A DNA stretch of 64,000 nt from Lachnospiraceae bacterium (GTDB lineage Bacteria; Bacillota; Clostridia; Lachnospirales; Lachnospiraceae). Location: assembly GCA_910575105.1 (NCBI GenBank), contig CAJTDK010000012.1, forward strand, positions 1 to 64,000, given 5' to 3'. Below are positions 8,340 to 15,440 of the stretch, one piece after another. Within the stretch, counting starts at the first letter, position 1. Every line of letters begins with the position of its first letter. Under the pieces are notes generated by a model. It saw only the letters and a list, made by a program, of their open reading frames with translations, did not search any database and was not told the DNA's origin. The translations under genes and the position numbers were made by a program.

Positions 8340-9428
8340 TTAATATAATTTATCAAGATATTCCTGGGCATTCTCCGGATATACGATCACTGTCTGCTCT
8401 TCTGTCTGCTCCGGATACGTATCCTCTCCGACCTCTTTTCCGTCAGCGATCATAATCGCAACCTGAATGGTGTCGAATCCCATCTTAAAGCAGTCCTGAA
8501 CGCCAAGCGCCTGAATAACTCCGTCTCTTAAATACTCAAGAGCACGTTTGTCATGGTCCATTCCAACTAATACGATATCGCCCTCTTTACCTGCGTCAAC
8601 AACTGCCTGTGCCGCTCCGATCGGATTGCTCATGTTGTTGCAGAAAATTCCCTTAAGGTCAGGATATTTCTGAAGGAAGCCTTCGGTAAAAGTCAGAGAA
8701 TTCTCTACAGAATCATTGTCATTCTGGATCTCTACTACTTCTATATCCGGATATTTTTTCATTACATCCTTAAAGCCTGCGATACGATCCTCATGACATG
8801 GCGCGCCGATCGTTCCTGCAAGCGCTGCTACCTGTCCTTTGTATTCAATCTTCTCCGCAAGAATCTCCGCAAGGTCTGCCCCGTCCTGATAATTGTGCGT
8901 ATTGCCTACATACGCGATACGCTTGCAGCCATCCTCTTTTGTGGCGTCAGAGCTTGAGAATGTCATAATCTTATGACCCTGGTCGATCAGGTTGTTAATG
9001 GTCGGTGTTACGATCTCAATATCATTTACATCTACGCCGATTACATCAAAGTCACGTCCTGCTGCTTCTTCAAGTCTGTTTACCTGATCGATAGCATCAG
9101 GCGCCGGCGGAGCAACATACTCATAGTTAATCGTGATACCCTTGTCCGCATACTGCTTCTGCGCTTCTTCAAGTCCCAGACCAACTGCGTCCCACCATGC
9201 GTGAACCAGCTTATAGGTAAAATAGAAATTGTATTCCTTCTTTTCCGGTGCATAATCGCCTAACACCAGTTCAGAACCGTTCTCTTCCTTCAGCTCAATG
9301 GCTCCTTCCGTACTCTCCTTCTTCTCTTCCTTCTCACCTTCACCGGAACCCCCGGAGCTTGCGCAGCCTACTGCAAGGCCTGCAATCATTGCCGCACATA
9401 ATAACACGCTAATGAATTTCCTCTTCAT
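8340..9428 (-). CDS. Sugar ABC transporter substrate-binding lipoprotein
   Basis: 362 aa, with a lipoprotein signal peptide ending in the lipobox LAVGCASS and then an acidic, low-complexity linker of about 25 residues. The rest is a periplasmic-binding-protein type 1 fold of the RbsB/Peripla_BP_4 kind (segments VIGVDVND, AYVGNTHNYQDG, GIFCNNMSNPIGAA). It is anchored outside the membrane and delivers the sugar to the RbsAC-like transporter encoded downstream. A GGAGGG ribosome site and a strong promoter precede it, so it is the first gene of the operon. The ligand cannot be read from sequence. Confidence 0.92.
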   Translation of the reverse strand: MKRKFISVLLCAAMIAGLAVGCASSGGSGEGEKEEKKESTEGAIELKEENGSELVLGDYAPEKKEYNFYFTYKLVHAWWDAVGLGLEEAQKQYADKGITINYEYVAPPAPDAIDQVNRLEEAAGRDFDVIGVDVNDIEIVTPTINNLIDQGHKIMTFSSSDATKEDGCKRIAYVGNTHNYQDGADLAEILAEKIEYKGQVAALAGTIGAPCHEDRIAGFKDVMKKYPDIEVVEIQNDNDSVENSLTFTEGFLQKYPDLKGIFCNNMSNPIGAAQAVVDAGKEGDIVLVGMDHDKRALEYLRDGVIQALGVQDCFKMGFDTIQVAIMIADGKEVGEDTYPEQTEEQTVIVYPENAQEYLDKLY

Positions 9429-9475
9429 CTTTTTACCCTCCTTACTCTTTTGTTTTCAAACGCTGCCGTTACGTT

Positions 9476-9499
9476 CGAAACAAAACATTTTTGTTTTCG
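9476..9499. promoter_or_regulatory. Operator-like inverted repeat in the sugar operon leader
   Basis: CGAAACAAAAC facing GTTTTCG around a T-rich centre, just downstream of the predicted transcription start. The CGAAA/TTTCG words match the type of site bound by DeoR-family repressors. Confidence 0.5.
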
Positions 9500-9513
9500 T
9501 GTTTTGTAGTTTT

Positions 9514-9542
9514 ATTTTAACTTTTATTGTTTTGATTGTCAA
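9514..9542 (-). promoter_or_regulatory. Promoter of the sugar ABC-epimerase-kinase-aldolase operon
   Basis: On the minus strand TTGACA (9537-9542) and TAAAAT (9514-9519) are separated by exactly 17 bases. It is nearly identical to the promoter of the microcompartment operon at 15266-15294. Confidence 0.8.
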
Positions 9543-9549
9543 TATATTA

Positions 9550-9592
9550 TTTCGTTGTTTCAAAATTATTATTTCGTTTATGTTTCGTTTTA
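9550..9592. promoter_or_regulatory. TTTCG operator-like repeats upstream of the promoter
   Basis: Two adjacent direct repeats, TTTCGTTTATG and TTTCGTTTTA, at 9572-9592, and a third copy TTTCGTTGTTTC at 9550-9561. They flank the -35 element on its upstream side. TTTCG direct repeats are the classic operator word of DeoR-family regulators; two such regulators are encoded at 229 and 977. Confidence 0.55.
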
Positions 9593-9610
9593 ATCTTCAG
9601 AAAATACAGA

Positions 9611-9678
9611 CAGGGTGATCAAACCCAGGAACGAAAGTTTTCCTTAAAGACTCCGTTCCCGGTTGTTCGATCACCCTG
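9611..9678 (-). terminator. Long hairpin terminator after the microcompartment operon
   Basis: CAGGGTGATCAAACC and a GGAACG block pair with CGTTCC and a GGTTGTTCGATCACCCTG block. The stem exceeds 20 bp with small bulges. It lies 10 bases beyond the alcohol dehydrogenase stop and is followed by TCTGTATTTTCTG on the minus strand. It separates the two catabolic operons. Confidence 0.75.
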
Positions 9679-9688
9679 TTTCCAGTCG

Positions 9689-10855
9689 TTATTCCTTACA
9701 TTCGTAAGCTCTTTGATATACTTCGATAACCTGACGCTTTGCCGGCATAAAATAGTTATCCGCCATGCACGCGTCCTTCATCGCCATATCCGCCATAGCC
9801 TCAAAATCCGGCTTCTCCAAAGCAAGCTCTTTAAGGCTTTTCGGCAGGGACAGTCTGCGCGACAGTTTTCTTATATGCTCTGTGCACATATAGACTACCT
9901 CTTCATCCTTCACATCTTCTTCGAAGGAAATTCCCAGCGCATGCGCCACCTTCCTAAACCGTCCCGAAACCCCGGAAAAGCCCCCGGAAAATTCCATAAC
10001 ATAAGGCAGAAGCACCGCATTGCATACTCCATGGGGCAGATTCATCATCCCTCCCAGCGCATGCGCCATCGCATGGACCATGCCAAGACCCGCGTTTGAA
10101 AATGCCATTCCGGCCGTGTACTCTGCATAAGCCATCATTTCCCTTGCCTCTACGTCAGATCCGTTTTCAAATGCCCGCGGAAGATAGTCCTTAATAACCA
10201 TGACCGCCCACAATGCATCCTTATCTGTGATCGGAACTGCCTTTTTGGAAAGAACAGCTTCGATAGCATGGGTCATGGCATCCATCCCGGTAGCCGCAGT
10301 GAGCTTAGGCGGCATGGTCATCATAAAATCTACATCATTTACCGCAATACTTACCATGCAGTTTGGGTCTACCATACACATCTTTGAGCGGCGTCTGGGA
10401 TCTGTAACAATATAAAAGGCTGTAACCTCAGATCCGGTGCCTGCGGTTGTGTTTACCGCAACAATAGGGATCCCCTTCCTTCCGGACCGGTTCACGCCCT
10501 CATAGTCCTCCACTTTCCCGCCGTTTTCCAGCACTATGCTGACTGCTTTCGCTGTATCTATGGCCGATCCGCCCCCGACTGCCACGAGAAAATCTACCTG
10601 CAGTGTCCTCGCCGCATCCAGGCATTCATTTACGATTTCAACCGTCGGGTTTGGCTGCACAAGATAATAGATGGCATATTCGGCGCCGGCCTCCAAAAGC
10701 CGTTCTCCAACCTTATCCGCCGCGCCGCTCTTGTATAGGAAGCCATCTGTAATGACCAGACCTCTTTTCACGCCTCTTTTTCTTAATTCCTGCGGCAGAA
10801 GGGAAATAGATCCTCTGCCAAAAAAGCTGACTCCTACCGCATTACTTCTTTCCAC
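9689..10855 (-). CDS. Iron-containing alcohol dehydrogenase, lactaldehyde reductase (FucO)-like
   Basis: 388 aa group III alcohol dehydrogenase. NAD site GGGSAIDTAK; iron ligands in GMDAMTHAIE, MVHAMAHALGG and NLPHGVCNA. It resembles E. coli FucO along its length (FFGRGS start, QPNPT, AGMAFSNAGLGMVH), so reduction of a 2-hydroxyaldehyde to a diol (lactaldehyde to 1,2-propanediol, or glycolaldehyde to ethylene glycol) is likely. In the compartment operon such an enzyme regenerates NAD for the aldehyde dehydrogenase. I see no terminal encapsulation helix, so whether it is lumenal or cytosolic is open. Confidence 0.88.
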   Translation of the reverse strand: MERSNAVGVSFFGRGSISLLPQELRKRGVKRGLVITDGFLYKSGAADKVGERLLEAGAEYAIYYLVQPNPTVEIVNECLDAARTLQVDFLVAVGGGSAIDTAKAVSIVLENGGKVEDYEGVNRSGRKGIPIVAVNTTAGTGSEVTAFYIVTDPRRRSKMCMVDPNCMVSIAVNDVDFMMTMPPKLTAATGMDAMTHAIEAVLSKKAVPITDKDALWAVMVIKDYLPRAFENGSDVEAREMMAYAEYTAGMAFSNAGLGMVHAMAHALGGMMNLPHGVCNAVLLPYVMEFSGGFSGVSGRFRKVAHALGISFEEDVKDEEVVYMCTEHIRKLSRRLSLPKSLKELALEKPDFEAMADMAMKDACMADNYFMPAKRQVIEVYQRAYECKE

Positions 10856-10888
10856 TTTTCCTTCACCTCACTTTAACTCATCCTGCAT

Positions 10889-11149
10889 TTACCTGCCTAT
10901 CTGGGGAGGTGAATCTACAATTCCCACAATATATGCATCAACCGGCGCCGCCCGGTCCAGAGCATGCTGTGTCGTCTCATCTGTAGTAATAAGCACCAGT
11001 TCTCCGATCCCGGCACCGATAGAATCTGCCGCTACGATTATCTCTTTTTTATTTCCATAAAACGGCTCCACAAGTAAAAGCTTAAAGCCTACCAGATTAC
11101 TGCATTTCCGTGTAGAAACTACAGTTCCCTTTACCGTCCCTAAAATCAT
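10889..11149 (-). CDS. BMC vertex protein, EutN/CcmL family
   Basis: 86 aa from the ATG at 11149, which overlaps the PduL stop by four bases (ATGA). It is a single Pfam EutN/CcmL domain: MILGTVKGTVVST at the start, then LLVEP and AADSIGAGIGELVLI, ending in GIVDS. These proteins form pentamers that cap the icosahedral vertices of microcompartments. It is the only vertex gene in the operon. Confidence 0.93.
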   Translation of the reverse strand: MILGTVKGTVVSTRKCSNLVGFKLLLVEPFYGNKKEIIVAADSIGAGIGELVLITTDETTQHALDRAAPVDAYIVGIVDSPPQIGR

Positions 11150-11802
11150 ATGGTTCCTTCCTTTCTCACACTTACCCACTGACCCTGGGAAAGCAAAAAC
11201 GCGTTGGCATCGTCAGTATCTACATGAAAATCCAGTCTTGCGCTTTCACTTACTCTTATCACCACGTTATTCATCACTCCGCCTTTCGGACCTTTGATAC
11301 AGACCTTTACCCTCTCCTTGTCTGAAACCCCGAACCATCTGGCGTCTTCCGGTGTCATATGGATATGACGGTCAGCAATGATAACCCCGTTCTTAAGTAT
11401 CGCCTCACCCCCCGGTCCTCTGATAATAAGTCCCGGTGTTCCTGCCACATCGCCGGAGGTTCTTACCGGAGGCGAGAGGCCGAGTCTCCGGCTGTCTCCG
11501 GCCGATAGCTCTACCTGAGTATCTTTCCTTTCAGGCCCAAGGATTCTCACCTTTTCAAGTTTTCCCTTTGGCCCGATCAGGGTCACCTGCTCCACACACG
11601 CAAACTGATTTTTCTGACTCAGATTTTTGAGAGGCGTCAGCTCATATCCTTTGCCAAACAAAAGCTCCACATGTTCTCTTGTGAGATGGACATGCCTCGC
11701 CGAGATACCGACCGGAACCTGAAGGGGATCTTCGCTCAGCCTTTTTAAATTGTCTACGACCCGGGCCGTTATTATTTCAATCAGTTCCTCTCTGTCCACC
11801 AT
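11146..11802 (-). CDS. PduL-type phosphate acyltransferase (microcompartment)
   Basis: 218 aa. Residues 1-20 (MVDREELIEIITARVVDNLK) form an amphipathic helix of the encapsulation-peptide type, as in known compartment PduL enzymes. The two PduL beta-barrel domains follow, with zinc-binding histidines in SARHVHLT, ADRHIHM and DFHVDTDDANA. The enzyme converts acyl-CoA and phosphate to acyl-phosphate, recycling CoA inside the compartment for the aldehyde dehydrogenase at 12791. The acyl-phosphate would yield ATP through an acyl kinase not present in this window. Confidence 0.93.
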   Translation of the reverse strand: MVDREELIEIITARVVDNLKRLSEDPLQVPVGISARHVHLTREHVELLFGKGYELTPLKNLSQKNQFACVEQVTLIGPKGKLEKVRILGPERKDTQVELSAGDSRRLGLSPPVRTSGDVAGTPGLIIRGPGGEAILKNGVIIADRHIHMTPEDARWFGVSDKERVKVCIKGPKGGVMNNVVIRVSESARLDFHVDTDDANAFLLSQGQWVSVRKEGTI

Positions 11803-11834
11803 CTTAAGCTCCTTATCTGTCTCTTATCTGTCTC

Positions 11835-12137
11835 TTATTTGATATAGGGAAGGATCTCTCCAACAGAGCTGTGAGGCCTTGGGATTACATGTGCCGCCAC
11901 AAGCTCGCCGATTCTCGATGCCGCCTCCTGACCTGCTTCTGTAGCTGCCTTTACCGCGCCTACGTCTCCTTGTACCATAACCGTTACTAATCCGGAACCG
12001 ATCTTTTCTGTTCCTACAAGCTCTACATCCGCTGATTTTAACATTGCATCAGCCGCCTCGATTGATGCCGTAAGGCCTCTCGTTTCAATCATCCCTAACG
12101 CAAGCATACCTCTCTTTGTTCCTGTTGTTTCTGCCAT
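11835..12137 (-). CDS. BMC-H hexameric shell protein
   Basis: 100 aa with one BMC domain ([19 protein letters not shown], then [17 protein letters not shown]). The KIGSG pore loop is of the PduA/CcmK type that lines a polar central pore. It builds the hexagonal facets. It is the only BMC-H gene here, so either one hexamer tiles the whole facet with the BMC-T, or other shell genes lie elsewhere in the genome. Confidence 0.95.
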   Translation of the reverse strand: MAETTGTKRGMLALGMIETRGLTASIEAADAMLKSADVELVGTEKIGSGLVTVMVQGDVGAVKAATEAGQEAASRIGELVAAHVIPRPHSSVGEILPYIK

Positions 12138-12160
12138 GTTCCTGTTCCTCCTTGTGATCT

Positions 12161-12772
12161 TTATTTATTCATATTTAATATTTTTTTAATTTCCGGATGC
12201 GGATTGCAGATGACAACCGCAGTTTTTATGTTCTCTGCGCCGATAAGCCGCCCGGCTTCCTTTACCGCCTCTACGGCCGCCTGTACCTCGGATGTCATTC
12301 CCGCCAGCACGGTATGGCACATTTTTCCGCCAAGCTTTTTATGACAGCTTACAATTCTCACATCCGCCGTTTTTAATGCCTGGTCAACCGCTACTACTGT
12401 ATTGGAAAAATAGCTGATTTCCAAAACGCCTACAGCAGTCAGATTTTTCTTATCTTTTGTTTTCCTTAGCTCTGTTTTTGTTATCTGTGATAATCTTTTT
12501 GTTCCTTCAAAGGGACGTTCAATGATCTCCGTCAGCACATCCTCAGGTCCGGCAAGGTCCAATGCCGCCCTTCTTGCATATTCGCACGCCTCCTTCACAT
12601 CATCCGTCCCGCCTTCAAATTTTGCCTGTGCCGTGAGCGGGATGAAGGCGCCTGCGTCTTTGGGGTTAATGGTGTCTATGCCGATGATCCTTACTTCCGC
12701 TGCCTTACACGCCTTATCCATGGCATACAGCACCGTCCCATAGCCGGCACACTCCAAAAAACCTATTGCCAC
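12161..12772 (-). CDS. BMC-T tandem-domain shell protein
   Basis: 203 aa with two BMC domains (about residues 3-90 and 110-195; [16 protein letters not shown] and [16 protein letters not shown] open them). Such proteins trimerise into pseudohexamers. The second-domain loop [11 protein letters not shown] has two cysteines and two histidines near the expected pore position, which could allow metal or Fe-S binding as in PduT, but this is inference. It sits directly between the aldehyde dehydrogenase and BMC-H genes. Confidence 0.93.
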   Translation of the reverse strand: MAIGFLECAGYGTVLYAMDKACKAAEVRIIGIDTINPKDAGAFIPLTAQAKFEGGTDDVKEACEYARRAALDLAGPEDVLTEIIERPFEGTKRLSQITKTELRKTKDKKNLTAVGVLEISYFSNTVVAVDQALKTADVRIVSCHKKLGGKMCHTVLAGMTSEVQAAVEAVKEAGRLIGAENIKTAVVICNPHPEIKKILNMNK

Positions 12773-12790
12773 TTAAACCTTCCACCTCTC

Positions 12791-14209
12791 TTATATGATC
12801 CTGAGTCCGCCCTCCGAAAGCATACATCTTCGTCTTCTTGTAAAGCTTCTTGCACAGGTAAGTCCTTCACCTGTGGGTCCGGCGATGGTCATCGTCGTGT
12901 GGCCTTCACCTCCGATTCCTATCCCTCTTAGGGTCGCGCCGTTTTTTGTATAGATGGTAGTCTCGATCTCTTTTCCAAATACCGTCATATGATCTACATT
13001 TTTTGAAAAAATGGAAGATGTATGCCGGTTTCCGCCTTCTGCCGAAACCGCAAGACTTACGCACTCTTCAAAAGTACGGCACTTTACAATGGGAAGTACC
13101 GGCATAAGCTGTTCTACCTGGACAAACGGATGTCCGGGTTCTGTCTCACAGATCAAAAGCCGTGTGTCTTTATGACCATGAATCCCGATTTCCTCAAGAA
13201 AAAGCGCCGCATCTTTTCCGACCCATTTCTTGTTCACCTGATATCTTCCGTCCTTGTTTATCATCGCAAACGCGGTGACCGCTTCCAGCTGTCCCGAATC
13301 AAGCAGATAAGCGCCTTCCTTCTGCAGCGCGTCTATCAGCCGGCCAGCCGCAGATTCCATAACAAATATTTCTTTTTCCGCCAGACACAAAAGATTATTA
13401 TCAAAAGAAGCGCCTCTGTAGATTTCCTTTGCCGCATATGCGATATCTGCCGTATCGTCCACAACTACCGGTGGATTCCCCGCGCCGGCTCCTATGGTCT
13501 TCTTGCCGGAACGAAGGAGGGCGTTTACCATTCCCATGCCGCCTGTTCCTGCCATCAGACGGATTCTCGGACTTGCCGTGATCTGATTTACTGATTCCAT
13601 CGAAGGCTCCCTCTGCATCGTAATGAGATTTGCCGGGCCGCCATTTTCTACAATGGTTTTATGTAATAACCTGAGACAATAGGCGCAGCACTTTTTTGCG
13701 CCGGGATGTACATTAAACACGACCGCATTTCCGCCCGCGATCATGCTGATCGTATTATTGATGATTGTTTCTGTCGGGTTTGTTGACGGAGTGACAGCGC
13801 CGATTACGCCAAAGGGAGCGCATTCCTCGATCATTAAGCCCTCGTCTCCTGAAACAGCATCTGTCGTAAGGCATTCTACTCCAGGCGTTTTTCGGATAAC
13901 CGCCAGATGCTTCTGTACCTTATCCTCATAACGGCCCATACCAGTTTCTTCCCGCACCATCTTTGCCAGATCTTCTGCGTGCTCCTCCGACACTGCGCGG
14001 ATCGCCGCGATAATGCGTTTTCTGTCTTCAAGATTATAGTCCTTCACCCATTTGCGCTGTGCCTGATATGACGCTTCTATAGCTTCTTCCACACATTCAA
14101 ACACACCGTCCTCCCCGCCGCAGGCCTTCGGGGAGCTTAAGGACTTTACGTCTATATTTTCCAACACTTGCTGTACAATAAGTTCGATTTCCTTTGCACC
14201 TATGTTCAT
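12791..14209 (-). CDS. CoA-acylating aldehyde dehydrogenase (EutE/PduP-like)
   Basis: 472 aa. Residues 1-22 (GAKEIELIVQQVLENID) make an amphipathic encapsulation helix followed by a Gly/Ser-rich linker. The dehydrogenase domain has the NAD-site PSTNPTETIINNT, GNAVVFNVHP, and the catalytic cysteine in NNLLCLAEKE. It oxidises a lumenal aldehyde with NAD and CoA to acyl-CoA. Its start overlaps the aldolase stop by four bases, linking supply and consumption of the aldehyde. The acyl product could be lactoyl-CoA or glycolyl-CoA if the aldolase releases lactaldehyde or glycolaldehyde. It is the signature enzyme of the compartment. Confidence 0.92.
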   Translation of the reverse strand: MNIGAKEIELIVQQVLENIDVKSLSSPKACGGEDGVFECVEEAIEASYQAQRKWVKDYNLEDRKRIIAAIRAVSEEHAEDLAKMVREETGMGRYEDKVQKHLAVIRKTPGVECLTTDAVSGDEGLMIEECAPFGVIGAVTPSTNPTETIINNTISMIAGGNAVVFNVHPGAKKCCAYCLRLLHKTIVENGGPANLITMQREPSMESVNQITASPRIRLMAGTGGMGMVNALLRSGKKTIGAGAGNPPVVVDDTADIAYAAKEIYRGASFDNNLLCLAEKEIFVMESAAGRLIDALQKEGAYLLDSGQLEAVTAFAMINKDGRYQVNKKWVGKDAALFLEEIGIHGHKDTRLLICETEPGHPFVQVEQLMPVLPIVKCRTFEECVSLAVSAEGGNRHTSSIFSKNVDHMTVFGKEIETTIYTKNGATLRGIGIGGEGHTTMTIAGPTGEGLTCARSFTRRRRCMLSEGGLRII

Positions 14210-15195
14210 ACTGTTCCTCCTGCTTTCAGTTCTTCCATTACCCTGCGCGCCACCTCTGCAATAATCTCTTCCTTCGCCCTGCCGCCTGTCCCGGCGTTAG
14301 CGTGCGCTCCGGCACCGGCGCCATCCCGGACAGGAATCTGATCTCCGGGTCTTACAAGGGATGTTACACCTTTTGGCATACAGGGTGTCTGCCTTTTGTC
14401 AGGAGACATATTTCCTTCAGAATCCGACAGCCGTCTTTCAGGAATGCTGCCGGCCCTTAAAAGCTCTACCGTTTCGAGGGGTCTGATATCGTCTGATGTC
14501 ACGATATCCCTGTCATTAGTCTCGCAGGCTGCGCAGGGCGGAATCCCCCCGCTTGTGATGCCAAGCTTTTTCCGGATATCCAGAAGCTTGTTTACCTGGC
14601 TGCAGGACAGGACATTCTGTCTGCCGATGATATTTCCCGTATACATAAGGATCGTGGCGTAATATTCAACAGACTCCAGCCTGTAAAATGCCTGGTAAAT
14701 GTCGCTTCCCCAGGTAAGCGCTCCGTGATTCGCAAGCAGCACACCGTTATGGGTATTTACGAAGGGAGCTATGGAATCCGGCACCTCCTGGGTTCCCGGA
14801 GTGGCGTATTTTGCAATAGGAATAGAGCCAAGTCCCATGACCGCCTCTGTAAGAATCGCGCTGTCCAGGCTGATGCCTGCAATCGCAAAGCTTGTCGCCA
14901 CCGGCGGATGTGCATGGACCGCCGCCTTAAGTCCCGGATTTTCCTCGTATACCCGAAGATGCATCTTCACCTCTGATGAGGGCTTCATCCTTCCCATTAA
15001 AACCTTCCCGTCCAGATCCATCTTCACAAGCATATCTTGGGTCATAAATCCCTTCGATACGCCTGTGGGCGTTGTCCAGATCGTGCGCGGACCGGTCTTA
15101 CAGCTTATGTTTCCGTCATTTGCAGCTACAAATCCTTTGTCATACATCCGCTTTCCTATATCAAGTATCGCCTTTTTTGCCTCAAAATCTGTCAT
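14206..15195 (-). CDS. Microcompartment class II aldolase with C-terminal encapsulation helix
   Basis: 329 aa from the ATG at 15195, about 110 residues longer than ordinary fuculose-phosphate aldolases. The aldolase domain fills roughly the first 215 residues, with zinc histidines in VHAHPPVATSF and ANHGALTWG. A linker with a Cys pair, then a Gly/Ala-rich stretch (DGAGAGAHANAG), leads to a terminal amphipathic helix (KEEIIAEVARRVMEELK) of encapsulation-peptide type. It should cleave a ketose-1-phosphate to DHAP plus an aldehyde at or in the compartment. An in-frame GTG at 15222 with a perfect AGGAGGTG is an alternative start; the ATG has AAGGAG 8 bases upstream. Confidence 0.88.
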   Translation of the reverse strand: MTDFEAKKAILDIGKRMYDKGFVAANDGNISCKTGPRTIWTTPTGVSKGFMTQDMLVKMDLDGKVLMGRMKPSSEVKMHLRVYEENPGLKAAVHAHPPVATSFAIAGISLDSAILTEAVMGLGSIPIAKYATPGTQEVPDSIAPFVNTHNGVLLANHGALTWGSDIYQAFYRLESVEYYATILMYTGNIIGRQNVLSCSQVNKLLDIRKKLGITSGGIPPCAACETNDRDIVTSDDIRPLETVELLRAGSIPERRLSDSEGNMSPDKRQTPCMPKGVTSLVRPGDQIPVRDGAGAGAHANAGTGGRAKEEIIAEVARRVMEELKAGGTV

Positions 15196-15251
15196 ATATT
15201 TCTCTCCTTGAAGCGTAACCACGTACTTTCACCTCCTTTTATTGTATCATT

Positions 15252-15332
15252 TTTGTTTATACATTATTTTATTTGTTTTATATTGTTTTGTCAATATTTT
15301 ATGTTGTTTTATTTTTATTTATTTTGTTTTAT
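15252..15332. promoter_or_regulatory. Phased TTGTTTTAT operator-like repeats at the BMC promoter
   Basis: TTGTTTTAT occurs at 15273-15281, 15304-15312 and 15324-15332, with a related TTTGTTTAT near 15253. Start-to-start spacings of 31 and 20 bases are close to three and two helical turns, so the copies face the same side. They cover the -35/-10 and the upstream region of the microcompartment promoter, as expected for a repressor site. Confidence 0.5.
15266..15294 (-). promoter_or_regulatory. Promoter of the microcompartment operon
   Basis: Minus-strand TTGACA (15289-15294), a 17-base spacer and TAAAAT (15266-15271). The predicted start lies about 35-65 bases before either aldolase start codon. 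Both boxes and the spacer length equal those of the sugar operon promoter at 9514-9542. Confidence 0.8.
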
Positions 15333-15400
15333 ATTTTTCATGATTGCCTGCATCAGCCTTTACCGCCTGAGATTGAACAGAAAAATTCCGTTTATCAAAA

Positions 15401-15432
15401 TAAAAAAGAGCTGCCCGTCAAATGAGCAACTC
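15401..15432 (-). terminator. Rho-independent terminator after the nucleoside hydrolase
   Basis: On the minus strand GAGTTGC and GCAGCTC pair (one G-U) around an 11-base loop and run straight into TTTTTTATTTTG. It begins 9 bases after the nucleoside hydrolase stop codon. Confidence 0.85.
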
Positions 15433-15440
15433 ATAAAAAA

